58,680 nucleotides of DNA, taken from positions 1 to 58,680 of the forward strand of contig CALMSO010000095.1 of the NCBI GenBank assembly GCA_937872385.1, read 5' to 3'. The DNA is from an uncultured Saprospiraceae bacterium (GTDB lineage: Bacteria > Bacteroidota > Bacteroidia > Chitinophagales > Saprospiraceae). The notes under the pieces are model-generated. The model was not told the origin of the DNA. It did not search any database and saw nothing but the letters and a program-made list of their open reading frames with translations. The position numbers were made by a program, and so were the translations under genes. Of the stretch, positions 24,472 through 33,610 are shown one piece after another; position 1 is the stretch's first letter, and every line of letters starts with the position of its first letter.

Positions 24472-26742
24472 TTATTTGTATATTGGGCGAAATTCCAGCC
24501 CGTTTTCCGTATAATCCACTTCGATGCTACAATTGGCAATATCGGGATTTTTGAGCAACCACTTTGCGATTGGATTGGTAATTTGCTGCTCGATGGTTTT
24601 CTGAAGCGGGCGTGCGCCGTATTGCTCGCTGAAGCCAGCTTGTTCGAGATAAGCGAAAACACGCTCGGTAAAGCGAAGTTGCAAGCCTTTCCGCAAGAAT
24701 CCTTCGCGCCGGATGTAGGTGTTGAGCTCCTTGCGGGCAATTTCTTGGACAGCGTCTTGCGAAAGCGGTTTGAAAATGACCACATCATCAATGCGATTGA
24801 AAAACTCGGGCCGAAAATGCTGCTGAATAGCCGAGAGATAAACCGCTTCTGCGGTGTCGGTGCGCTGAAAACCCAGCGATTGCCCGGTGACTGCGCCGAG
24901 GTTGGAAGTCATAATGACAATCGTATTGCGAAAATTGGTCACACGCCCATAAGCGTCCACCAGCATCCCTTCGTCGAGTAGCCCCAGCAGTATGTCAAAC
25001 AAAACCGGATGCGCTTTTTCCACTTCATCGAGCAGCAGCACCGCGAACGGGCGCTCCCGACTTTCGCGCACCAACTGCCCGATTTCCTGCCCTTGCCCAA
25101 TAAAACGGCTGATTTGTGTTGGGTGTTGTAGCTCGCTCATATCAATGCGAATCAGCGGCGACTGCTGCTGCCCCTGCCCGAAAAAATAGTCTGCCAATGC
25201 CTTGGCTGCAGCCGTTTTGCCGACGCCGGTGGGCCCCGCAAAAATCAGAGACGTAATCGGTTTGTGTGGATTATTCAATCCGGCTTTATACACTTTTACG
25301 ATATTCGCAATATGATGCAGAGCTTGCGGCTGCCCGATAATGCGGGAAGAGAAAAAACGCTGCATTTCGTCTTGGTCGAGGCGCAGGTCATCGCGCAGAA
25401 ACAGCTCCGGTAGCCCGGTTTGCTCCACAAAATTTTCGATGACCACCTTTTTATCAATTTGGGTGCCTTGCTTTTGCTGCACATTGCTGATACAACGAGA
25501 CAAAAACCGGATAGCTTTGCCCGGAAAGCGCTCGTAAGGCTCGTAACGATGCAGCAGCCGATAGACTATTGGTAGGGCTTCTTCTTTGATGGTAATTTTG
25601 AGGTTGCGCGCTGCGTGCTCGGATACTTTTTCAAGGATACGGCTAATGCTGGCTTCGGACAATTCTTCGATTGTAACCACCTGAAAAAGCGCCATAAAAC
25701 CAGGCAGCAGCCGGCGCATGCTCTCCAACTCAGCCGGTGTGGCCTCACCTATGATTTGTAATTTCCCTTGTTGCAAAAAAGTTTGCAAAAACGCGGCTAC
25801 GCTGGTTTCGGGGCCTCCGCCCCCGATTTGCAACAGCCGCACCATATCCTCTACCCACAAAATGCCATTGGCTGCCAGCAATTCATCTACCAGTGCTTCG
25901 CAGGTTTCTTCCCATTCGCCGAGGTATTTGGCACTGGCGGTAATGCGTTGTGGCATAATGCGCCAAAAAGTGTAACCCAATTGTTGCTCTTTGCCCTGGT
26001 TTGTTATTTTCCGGATAGCTTGCCGCAATACCGCACTTTTGCCCACGCCTGGGTTGCCTACAATGAGTACATTGGAACGGGTAGCAATGATTTTATCCAC
26101 CACTTGGGCCACTTGGTCGTCCAATTCCCAAGCTGCGTCGGGCAGTGCATTGTGCCGGCGCGTCTGCCGAGAGGGGTACTGCTCGGTCAGGCTATTGAGC
26201 GTTTTGAAAGTGCGTGGCGTGTAGAACCCGTCCCAGGTATAGTTTCGATCAGATTTGATGCGTAGCGACACCACATCCAATTGTATTTTCGGATATTGCA
26301 ATAGCTTGTAAATAGCATCAGCTTGCATCTGATTCAAGATGCCGGTGGCAAAATGCCGAATGAGGGCGTCCAATTGCTCAATATCATAATAATGAAAATG
26401 CCGGTGCAACATTGGTAGGGCACATTCAAAATCGCCGTAGGTCGTTTTGCCGTAAATGGCTACCACGGGCACTTCCACTGATTGCGACATAGGATAAATG
26501 CCCGAATTGCCCGTATAGGCTGGCTTTACTGGCAGGTGAATAACTTTCAGCTTTGGCACGGCGGCATATCCCGGCGCATAATCATTAAATTTCTTATATT
26601 GCTTTTGCAAATGCTTACTTAGTACAGACTTAACGCTGCGCAGATCGCGGTCAATAACTTCATATTCTGTACCGACCAGCAGCCCGAGTACAGTATTTTC
26701 ATCTACTTTGAAGTAAAGCAAGGGATAATGAATATAATCCAT
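24472..26742 (-). CDS. Clp/Hsp100-like double AAA+ ATPase with unusual N-terminal domain
   Basis: 756 residues. Two AAA+ modules: Walker A1 GNPGVGKS (229-236), a ClpB-like pore segment AKYLGEWEE (~271-279) and a weak Walker B1 (ILWVEDM); then Walker A2 GPTGVGKT (503-510), Walker B2 VLLLDEVEKAHP, pore-like SRFIGQ, and the D2 small domain (EQYGARPLQKTIEQQI). This is the Hsp100 unfoldase fold. The coiled-coil middle domain of ClpB is not seen, and residues 1-200 do not resemble the usual Clp N-domain repeats. No ClpP-binding IGF/IGL loop was identified. Its role is therefore unclear: a specialised disaggregase or remodelling ATPase of the cytoplasm. Confidence 0.88.
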   Translation of the reverse strand: MDYIHYPLLYFKVDENTVLGLLVGTEYEVIDRDLRSVKSVLSKHLQKQYKKFNDYAPGYAAVPKLKVIHLPVKPAYTGNSGIYPMSQSVEVPVVAIYGKTTYGDFECALPMLHRHFHYYDIEQLDALIRHFATGILNQMQADAIYKLLQYPKIQLDVVSLRIKSDRNYTWDGFYTPRTFKTLNSLTEQYPSRQTRRHNALPDAAWELDDQVAQVVDKIIATRSNVLIVGNPGVGKSAVLRQAIRKITNQGKEQQLGYTFWRIMPQRITASAKYLGEWEETCEALVDELLAANGILWVEDMVRLLQIGGGGPETSVAAFLQTFLQQGKLQIIGEATPAELESMRRLLPGFMALFQVVTIEELSEASISRILEKVSEHAARNLKITIKEEALPIVYRLLHRYEPYERFPGKAIRFLSRCISNVQQKQGTQIDKKVVIENFVEQTGLPELFLRDDLRLDQDEMQRFFSSRIIGQPQALHHIANIVKVYKAGLNNPHKPITSLIFAGPTGVGKTAAAKALADYFFGQGQQQSPLIRIDMSELQHPTQISRFIGQGQEIGQLVRESRERPFAVLLLDEVEKAHPVLFDILLGLLDEGMLVDAYGRVTNFRNTIVIMTSNLGAVTGQSLGFQRTDTAEAVYLSAIQQHFRPEFFNRIDDVVIFKPLSQDAVQEIARKELNTYIRREGFLRKGLQLRFTERVFAYLEQAGFSEQYGARPLQKTIEQQITNPIAKWLLKNPDIANCSIEVDYTENGLEFRPIYK

Positions 26743-26928
26743 TGATACGTTAGTCAGCCATCAAAATAAAACAATAAAAATGAATGTTATTGGTGTAAAT
26801 GTAAAATAAAGTTATCTTAGACAATAATCTACAGCCTCTTTTTTGTTGATAGTATTAAGAGCCTGTTTAAATTTCGTCCCTTATAGTACAAAACGATTCT
26901 CGACTATATAACCATTTGATAACTTACT

Positions 26929-28047
26929 ATGAAACAAATTACTACTACACTCCTGCTGAGCGCCTGTCTTTCTATCCTGATGGCGCAGGAGCTACAAATG
27001 GATCAATGGCTCAAGCGCAGTGAAACACAAACCATAGCACAGTTGGATCTCAGCCAATTGTCACCGCAACAACTTTTTGTCCGAATGCCCTATGCCATGC
27101 GCCATTTTGTCAACTTCCCCGGGGGACACGTTTTTCGTGGTTTGGCGCTCGAGCGCGTGGATATCGTATATACCGACTACCCACAACGAAATGGGCGTCG
27201 GCAGCAAGCGCTGAATCGGGCGCGCATCCGCGAGCTGGCCCGCCGCCTCCCCGAAATATGGGAGCTACCGGAAGCTGCGCGTGGTGTCATCATCCAAAAC
27301 AATTGCCCTACGGAAGCTACCGCCCGCACCCTACCCCATGGGTTTTTGTTGACTTTTTCGGAGCCGCACGAGCTGCCCGACTTCACCCGTACTGAGCAGC
27401 TCGCTGAGTTGATGGAGGAAGATTCCACCGTGCTCAATGCCCTGAATCGAAACCCCAATTGGAAAAAGATGCTGGTTGTTACCGATCTTACCGGTAGCAT
27501 GTCGCCTTACACCGCCCAGTTGCTGCTTTGGTTCAAGCTCGCCGAAAACACCGGCAAAGTAGAGCATCTCATATTTTTTAATGATGGTGACGACAAGCCC
27601 GACTCTCTAAAAACCATTGGTACAACCGGTGGTGTTTATAGCCTTCAACCACAGACTTTTGAACAGATTGCTCAATTAGCCAACGAAGTAGTCATACGCG
27701 GCAACGGCGGCGATGAACCCGAAAATAACATAGAAGCGCTACTGCAAGGGCTGAAACAATGCCCTCACTGCGACGAAGTCATTATGATTGCTGATAACTG
27801 GGCTACCCCCCGCGACATTGAACTGGCACATCTGCTCAAGCGTCCAGTGCGCATCATTCTCTGTGGCACAGAAGAAGGTATCAATACGGCCTATCTCAAC
27901 TTGGCGCGCCAAACAGGAGGCTCCTTGCACACCATCGAGGAAGATCTCTATGATTTATTGGAAATGAACGAAGGGCAAGAGATACAAATCGGGCGAGAAG
28001 TCTTTACTATTCGCAATGGTCGGTTCGAACTCTCCAAACGGATATAA
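26929..28047 (+). CDS. Secreted vWA-like domain protein
   Basis: 372 residues with signal peptide (MKQITTTLLLSACLSILMAQ). From ~residue 180 a von Willebrand A-like fold is suggested by a MIDAS-type metal site: VVTDLTGSMSPY (D186, S190, S192), LIFFNDGDDKPDS, and the later GGDEPENN. Residues 20-180 are of unknown fold. vWA domains bind partner proteins through a metal ion. It is divergent from the Clp-like ATPase gene (186-bp gap) and precedes the PUL, but no functional tie to either is evident. Confidence 0.7.
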   Translation: MKQITTTLLLSACLSILMAQELQMDQWLKRSETQTIAQLDLSQLSPQQLFVRMPYAMRHFVNFPGGHVFRGLALERVDIVYTDYPQRNGRRQQALNRARIRELARRLPEIWELPEAARGVIIQNNCPTEATARTLPHGFLLTFSEPHELPDFTRTEQLAELMEEDSTVLNALNRNPNWKKMLVVTDLTGSMSPYTAQLLLWFKLAENTGKVEHLIFFNDGDDKPDSLKTIGTTGGVYSLQPQTFEQIAQLANEVVIRGNGGDEPENNIEALLQGLKQCPHCDEVIMIADNWATPRDIELAHLLKRPVRIILCGTEEGINTAYLNLARQTGGSLHTIEEDLYDLLEMNEGQEIQIGREVFTIRNGRFELSKRI

Positions 28048-28148
28048 ATTCAACTCGTGGCGTATGGCTAATTTTTTGCATCGGCTTCATACTTTTCGAT
28101 TTATTTCCATGATTATAAATTTGAAAAAATGTAAAATAAAGTTTTAGA

Positions 28149-28192
28149 TGAGGTGATTTTTGCCAATGAAGTAGTTATGGTGAGGTGATTTT
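28149..28192. repeat. Pair of 12-nt direct repeats upstream of GH144 gene
   Basis: TGAGGTGATTTT occurs at 28149-28160 and again at 28181-28192, start to start 32 bp (about three helical turns), roughly 100-145 bp ahead of the GH144 start. A regulator binding tandem sites is possible. Confidence 0.35.
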
Positions 28193-28294
28193 CTTTCATT
28201 TTCCTCCTTTTTAAGCTAATTTTATGTGGTATTGCTCGGGTTCGAACAAAATTAAATTGTTAAAACGGAAAGGGCAATTCAGGTGGAAATGCTT

Positions 28295-30712
28295 ATGAAA
28301 CAAACGACTACTTTTGTATTGCTTTATATCATCTCGACGCTCATCAGTTCCGGTGCTGTATGTGCCCAAAGTGTTTATTTCTTCCGAGACAGCGACCGCT
28401 CTGGCTACTACGATTCGGGCCTCGCATTTCAAACAGCGCCCAGCGACATCCTACAGGCAGGTCCCAGCGGCGACAAGATTCCCACCAGTAGTAATATTGT
28501 TTTTCAAGGAGATAACAGCCTGCGCCTTACCTGGACCTCCCGTACCGGCGGCAATTGGGACGCACTCGTCATTGCACCAGGTTTTCCTTTTCAGAATATT
28601 ACACAAACCGATACCCTTGCCTTTTGGGCTTATGCACCCGACGGTTTGACTAAAGACCTTTTGCCGGTAATTTTCCTCGAAGGAGCACCCGGCACTACCA
28701 AATCGCGCCGGTATCCGCTCGCTGATTATACCAACGATTTACCCGCACAAGTCTGGACGCAAATAAAAATCCCCTTGACGGTTTTTTTCAATGACCCGAC
28801 TCAAACCAATATCAATTTCTCGCAAATCAAGGCGGTCATTTTTGGGCAAAACACTGCCGACGGTGCACCTCATACGCTCTACATTGACGAAGTGAGAACT
28901 TACCGTGCGCAAGGCATTGTACCAGCTCCGCCCGCTGAATTACGCGCTTTTGGCTACGATAGCCATACCGAGTTGCGCTGGCGCAATCTTGCCAATCCGG
29001 GGCTTGACAGCTATCGCATTTATCGCTCAGTCAATGGCGGAGCTTATCAGCTTGTACGTGCCGTCAACCGCACCGATACCCTTTTCATTGATTTTGTACG
29101 CCCGATAGGCAATAACCTGGACTTGAGCTACCGAGTAGTTGGTGTCAACGCGAGCGGCGAAGAATCTGCACAACCGGCGATAGCCACCACCCGCACCTAC
29201 GATATGAGCGACGAAGAGCTGCTCACAATGGTGCAAGCATACACTTTTCGGTACTTCTGGGACTTCGCGCATCCAGTATCGGGGTTGGCGCGCGAGCGCA
29301 ATACATCGGGTGATTTGGTCACTTCTGGTGGCTCCGGGTTTGGCATTATGGCTATATTGGTAGGCATTGAGCGAGGCTTCATCACGCGGGCGCAGGGGCT
29401 GGCACGTTTGTCGAAAATTGTCAATTTCTTAGAAAATGCCGACCGCTTTCGAGGAGCGTTTTCGCACTGGCTGCACGGCAGCAGCGGGCGGGTGATTCCC
29501 TTCAGTGCTCAGGATGACGGCGGCGACATCGTGGAAACAGCTTTTTTGTTTGAAGGCTTACTCACAGTACGGGAATATTTTAGCGAAGACACAGCCGAGG
29601 AAATCGCCCTGCGCGAGAAAATAACCGACATGTGGGAGGCTATTCAATGGAATTGGTACCGCAAGCAAAACCAAAACGTCATTTTCTGGCACTGGTCGCC
29701 CAATTTTAACTTCGCTATCAACCTACCCGTGCGCGGTTTCAACGAAACGCACATGGTTTATTTGCTGGCATTAGCTTCGCCCACCAATGCGGTGCCTTCG
29801 GGGCTTTATACCCAGGGCTGGGCTGGCGGCAACTACGTCAACGGCAATACCTACTACGGCTACACGCTCGATGTGGGCAGCGGCCGGGGTGGACCGCTCT
29901 TCTTTTCGCATTATTCTTACATTGGCTTCGACCCGCGGTTTGTACGGGATGCTTATACCAACTATTTTATTCGCAATCGCCACCACACCCTTATCAACCG
30001 TGCGTATTGCATTGAAAATCCGAAGAATTTTCCCGGCTACAGCGACGTAAGCTGGGGACTGACGGCCAGCGACAATCCGTTCGGCTATTTAGCGCATGAA
30101 CCAACACCCGACCGCGACAATGGCACTATTGCGCCTACGGCCGCCTTATCGTCCATGCCTTATACGCCGGACGAATCGCTGGCAGCCCTCAAGCATTTTT
30201 ACCGCGACCGGGGCGACCGGCTTTGGGGGCCAATGGGCTTCTATGATGCTTTTAATGATGCGCAGGATTGGGTGGCTTCTTCGTATTTAGCTATTGATCA
30301 GGGTCCCATTATTTGCATGATCGAAAACCACCGCAGCGAGTTGTTGTGGCGTTATTTTATGCAAAATCCTGAAATAGAAATCGGATTAGCCAAAGCAGGT
30401 TTTGTACCCGATTCGCTGTCGGTTTCAGCAGAGCAATCGCTTTTAAAAGACGTTTTAGCAATTAATATTTTTCCCAATCCTGTTCATGACAGGGTTATTG
30501 TAGAATTGGAGCAACTACAGGCTGCCGGAGTGCGCGTCGAATTGTGGGATGCCACCGGACAACTCCGGCAGATTCTTTTGGACAATGAGCAATTACTACC
30601 CGGCACCCATCGCCTTGAAATGAACACCACGCCGTTCGCCAACGGTATGTACCTGCTACGCGTAAGAACCCGGAATGAGCAACTGACGAAAAAAATTATT
30701 ATACACCGTTAA
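28295..30712 (+). CDS. GH144-like glycoside hydrolase (glycoamylase fold) with CBM-like and Fn3-like domains and T9SS sorting domain
   Basis: About 805 residues from the ATG at 28295; ATG at 28289 and GTG at 28283 are alternatives. Signal peptide, then a beta-sandwich binding-type domain (~25-210, SLRLTWTSRTGGNWDALVI), an Fn3-like domain (~215-305), and the alpha/alpha-barrel (~310-725): AYTFRYFWDFAHPVSGLARE, GGSGFGIMAILVGIERGFIT, YNWYRK-like WNWYRK, GFNETHMVYLLALASP, FSHYSYIGFDPR, INRAYCIENP. This is the glycoamylase-like family that contains GH144 endo-beta-1,2-glucanases. The C-terminal ~75 residues (NIFPNPVHDRVIVELEQL ... KKIIIHR) direct secretion by the T9SS to the cell surface. It is the first gene of the PUL. 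Confidence 0.82.
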   Translation: MKQTTTFVLLYIISTLISSGAVCAQSVYFFRDSDRSGYYDSGLAFQTAPSDILQAGPSGDKIPTSSNIVFQGDNSLRLTWTSRTGGNWDALVIAPGFPFQNITQTDTLAFWAYAPDGLTKDLLPVIFLEGAPGTTKSRRYPLADYTNDLPAQVWTQIKIPLTVFFNDPTQTNINFSQIKAVIFGQNTADGAPHTLYIDEVRTYRAQGIVPAPPAELRAFGYDSHTELRWRNLANPGLDSYRIYRSVNGGAYQLVRAVNRTDTLFIDFVRPIGNNLDLSYRVVGVNASGEESAQPAIATTRTYDMSDEELLTMVQAYTFRYFWDFAHPVSGLARERNTSGDLVTSGGSGFGIMAILVGIERGFITRAQGLARLSKIVNFLENADRFRGAFSHWLHGSSGRVIPFSAQDDGGDIVETAFLFEGLLTVREYFSEDTAEEIALREKITDMWEAIQWNWYRKQNQNVIFWHWSPNFNFAINLPVRGFNETHMVYLLALASPTNAVPSGLYTQGWAGGNYVNGNTYYGYTLDVGSGRGGPLFFSHYSYIGFDPRFVRDAYTNYFIRNRHHTLINRAYCIENPKNFPGYSDVSWGLTASDNPFGYLAHEPTPDRDNGTIAPTAALSSMPYTPDESLAALKHFYRDRGDRLWGPMGFYDAFNDAQDWVASSYLAIDQGPIICMIENHRSELLWRYFMQNPEIEIGLAKAGFVPDSLSVSAEQSLLKDVLAINIFPNPVHDRVIVELEQLQAAGVRVELWDATGQLRQILLDNEQLLPGTHRLEMNTTPFANGMYLLRVRTRNEQLTKKIIIHR

Positions 30713-30775
30713 AACGAATAGAACAGCTATTTTCAGATTTCCTAACCATTCATTCACATACAAAAACGCTAACTA

Positions 30776-33508
30776 ATGATGAAACGACTACTACTTACGC
30801 TGGTTGGGCTACTCGCCATCACTGCTATGGTCAGCGCCCAGATAGTATATGAAGATTTTGAAGGTGGTCCCAAACTCAATTGGAATCCCTTTGGTGACGG
30901 TACCTTCAATGGCGCTGTCGAAAATCCTGCCATTGCCATACCCGAAGCCGATCCGCTGGGCATCAATCCGGGCGGCGAGGTAGGCTCTTACACCAAGGAG
31001 GCTGGCCGCGCTTTTAGCTTGCTAATTGCGGTATTAGACGAGCCGATGGACCTTTCGGTGAACAACAAATTCACTATTCAAGTGAATGCACCGGTGGCCT
31101 CGGCCATGATTTTCAAGCTCGAAGGTACCGGTGAGGCTTTGGAAAGAAGAGCCAACATTGCCGTGCGCGACCGCTGGATCGAATACACGTTCGACATGAG
31201 TGCCGCTGCCAACTTTACCACGATTGACAAAATCATCATTTTCTTTGACCCGGGTAATGCCGACAGCGAAGATACTTACCTCTTCGACAATATCATTGCC
31301 TCGCCGGCGGATGAATGCGCTGGTACGATACCCGATCCGCAGATTATTGACGATTTTGAATGCCAGCGCAACGCTACTTATGGTAGCCCAGGCTATTTGG
31401 ATATTCGTCCGGTGGACAATCCGGATCCTTCTGGCATCAACACCAGTGCCCGCGTAGGCGAATACACCGACCGGGAAGGCGCATTTCACGCAATGGTAAT
31501 TGCCTATGAAAACGACATTGATCTCACCGAGCGCAATATTGTAAAAATCAAAGTGTGGGCACCCGTAACGGGGCGCTTGCTCGTAAAATTTGAAGGCGGC
31601 AACTCCCCTGCCATCGAGCGCGACGCGCAAGTGACAGAAATCGAAACTTGGGTAGAATACAGCATTGACTTCAGCGACCAAGCTGGGGCCAGCCACCGAC
31701 GCCTTGTGTTCTTCTTCAATGCTGGTGTGGCTGATGCGGACGGCGATATTTATTACATTGACGACATTATGTTGGTGCCTGTACCGCCGAGAGAAGCCCT
31801 CGAAGACTTTGAGCCGGAGCCAAAACTCTTCTGGGAACCCGTGGCCGGTGGCGTATTCAACGGAGCTATTGACAACCCCGACAAGAGTGGCGTCAACACC
31901 AGTGATCGCGTCGGTTCTTTCACTAAAGGTGCTTCTCGCTTTGGCGGTTTGTCGGCTTTCGTTGGTGCTATTGACCTAACGGAAGACCCACAGTTTGACC
32001 TGCAAGTATGGGCACCGGCCGGAGCAGCCAGCTTTACCATGCAATTGTCCAGCCCGACCGAGGGTTTGAAATCTGTGAAGCGCGACATTCCCGAAACGCA
32101 AGCTTGGGTACAATTGTCTTTCAATTTTGAAGACTTCGACGCTATTCCTGATTTCGAGAGCATTCGCCTCATTTTCGATGAAGACCTTGAAGCCCAGAGC
32201 ACGTGGTTCTTTGATAATTTGACCCAGGGCGGCGCTACGGTGGATCCTTGCGAAGGGGTGATGCCTATCTCTACGATTGTAGATGATTTTGATTGCCAAC
32301 GCAATGTGCTTACCACTACGGCAGCCCTGCGCGTCATCAACAACCCCGATCCGCGCGGCATTAATCCGAATCCATTAGACAAAGTAGGCGAATACACCGA
32401 CCCGATTGGGCAAGCTTTTGCCGCATTGGTGTATAACTACGGCGCAGCCGGCATCAACCTGAGCACTTTCAATCAGTTGAGTGTGAAAATCTGGTCGCCG
32501 AAGGCTGTACCGATGGGTTACAAACTCGAAGGAGGCTCCTCACCCGCAGTAGAAATCGTAGAAAACATCACAGTGACCGAGCAGTGGGTAGAATACGTCA
32601 TTGACTTCAGTGATCAAGCTGAGGCCAATCACCAGCGCTTGGTGTTCTTCTTCAACTTTGGAGTGAATAACCCAGATGCCGATGTGTATTACATTGACGA
32701 CATTCAGTGGAAGCGCTCGCCGTTTACCAGTTGCATCGCTGATTTTGAAACACCAGAAACCTCACTGACCGGCTGGCGTTACTTCGCCAATGGCTCATTG
32801 GAAGGCAATCAGATTCAAATCATTGACAACCCTGACAAGAGCGGCGTCAATCCCAGCGACCGGGTAGCCGTATTCGAAGAAGCAGCAGATGGTCTGAACT
32901 TTGCTGGTGCTTTTGCCGATCCGTCTGCACCTATTCTATTGGGTGCCAGCCGTACCATGCGCATGAAGGTATGGAGCCCCGTAGCGCACTCTTTTGTAAT
33001 GAAACTCGAACGCCCCATAGCACCTGCACTCAATTCTGGCGACGTACGCGCTGAATACACCACGCCCGGCGTGTGGCAGGAACTCACTTGGGACTTTTCC
33101 AAGACCCAAGGCGGCGCCGACATTGCCGTGGGCTCCATGTACGAACGCATCACGCTGATTCCGGATATTGACAATGTACCCGATATGGATCGGCTGCATT
33201 ATTTCGACGACATTACCGTCGGTGAAGGTAGCTGCGGCGTGACGACGAGTGTTTTCAACCCGATTCGCGTACAAAACCTGAAGGTATATCCGAATCCGGC
33301 TTATAACGAGCTGATTATCGAAGGTTCTGAGAACATTCGCCAGTTTGTTATTTTCAATGCCGTCGGGCAGCAAATGGCGATTGTACAACCCAACGGACAA
33401 TCCAACCTGAGCATTGCTGTAAATCAATTGCAAAAAGGTATGTACACCTTAGCTGGCTACGACGAAACCGGTCGCTTAGTAGCGAACGCACGTTTTGTAA
33501 AGCAGTAA
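30776..33508 (+). CDS. Five-module putative glycan-binding surface protein with T9SS sorting domain
   Basis: 910 residues with signal peptide. Five divergent tandem modules of ~150-160 residues start near residues 23, 188, 340, 500 and 652. Each opens with DFE or DFD followed by a NPDxSGxNxSxxVGxYT-like segment (clear in modules 2-5, altered in module 1). Each closes with a YYIDDI or FFDN-like strand, as in galactose-binding-like beta-sandwich CBMs. Modules 2 and 4 (IIDDFECQRN, IVDDFDCQRN) and modules 1 and 3 pair most closely. A sorting domain (LKVYPNPAYNELIIEGSE) ends the protein. No catalytic motif was seen. Set between two GH144-like genes, it probably captures the PUL substrate at the cell surface. 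A strong terminator follows. Confidence 0.8.
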   Translation: MMKRLLLTLVGLLAITAMVSAQIVYEDFEGGPKLNWNPFGDGTFNGAVENPAIAIPEADPLGINPGGEVGSYTKEAGRAFSLLIAVLDEPMDLSVNNKFTIQVNAPVASAMIFKLEGTGEALERRANIAVRDRWIEYTFDMSAAANFTTIDKIIIFFDPGNADSEDTYLFDNIIASPADECAGTIPDPQIIDDFECQRNATYGSPGYLDIRPVDNPDPSGINTSARVGEYTDREGAFHAMVIAYENDIDLTERNIVKIKVWAPVTGRLLVKFEGGNSPAIERDAQVTEIETWVEYSIDFSDQAGASHRRLVFFFNAGVADADGDIYYIDDIMLVPVPPREALEDFEPEPKLFWEPVAGGVFNGAIDNPDKSGVNTSDRVGSFTKGASRFGGLSAFVGAIDLTEDPQFDLQVWAPAGAASFTMQLSSPTEGLKSVKRDIPETQAWVQLSFNFEDFDAIPDFESIRLIFDEDLEAQSTWFFDNLTQGGATVDPCEGVMPISTIVDDFDCQRNVLTTTAALRVINNPDPRGINPNPLDKVGEYTDPIGQAFAALVYNYGAAGINLSTFNQLSVKIWSPKAVPMGYKLEGGSSPAVEIVENITVTEQWVEYVIDFSDQAEANHQRLVFFFNFGVNNPDADVYYIDDIQWKRSPFTSCIADFETPETSLTGWRYFANGSLEGNQIQIIDNPDKSGVNPSDRVAVFEEAADGLNFAGAFADPSAPILLGASRTMRMKVWSPVAHSFVMKLERPIAPALNSGDVRAEYTTPGVWQELTWDFSKTQGGADIAVGSMYERITLIPDIDNVPDMDRLHYFDDITVGEGSCGVTTSVFNPIRVQNLKVYPNPAYNELIIEGSENIRQFVIFNAVGQQMAIVQPNGQSNLSIAVNQLQKGMYTLAGYDETGRLVANARFVKQ

Positions 33509-33520
33509 CAATCTGCCGCT

Positions 33521-33557
33521 AAAGCTGGCAGGGCCGCGTGCCCTGTCAGCTTTTTTT
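33521..33557 (+). terminator. Rho-independent terminator after the five-module protein
   Basis: Stem AAAGCTGGCAGGG / CCCTGTCAGCTTT (13 bp with one G-T pair), loop CCGCGTG, then seven T. It starts 12 bp after the stop codon and may separate the first two PUL genes from the rest, or set their ratio. Confidence 0.85.
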
Positions 33558-33610
33558 CGCTTGGAAAACAGAAAAACGGTATTTTTTGCTTGAATCTCAA
33601 ATTTGTAAAT

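Noticed and set aside
26797..28142. The 16-17 nt stretch AATGTAAAATAAAGTT found near 26797 and 28126
   Set aside because: Both are in very AT-rich gaps and no further context is shared; a common origin is not supported.
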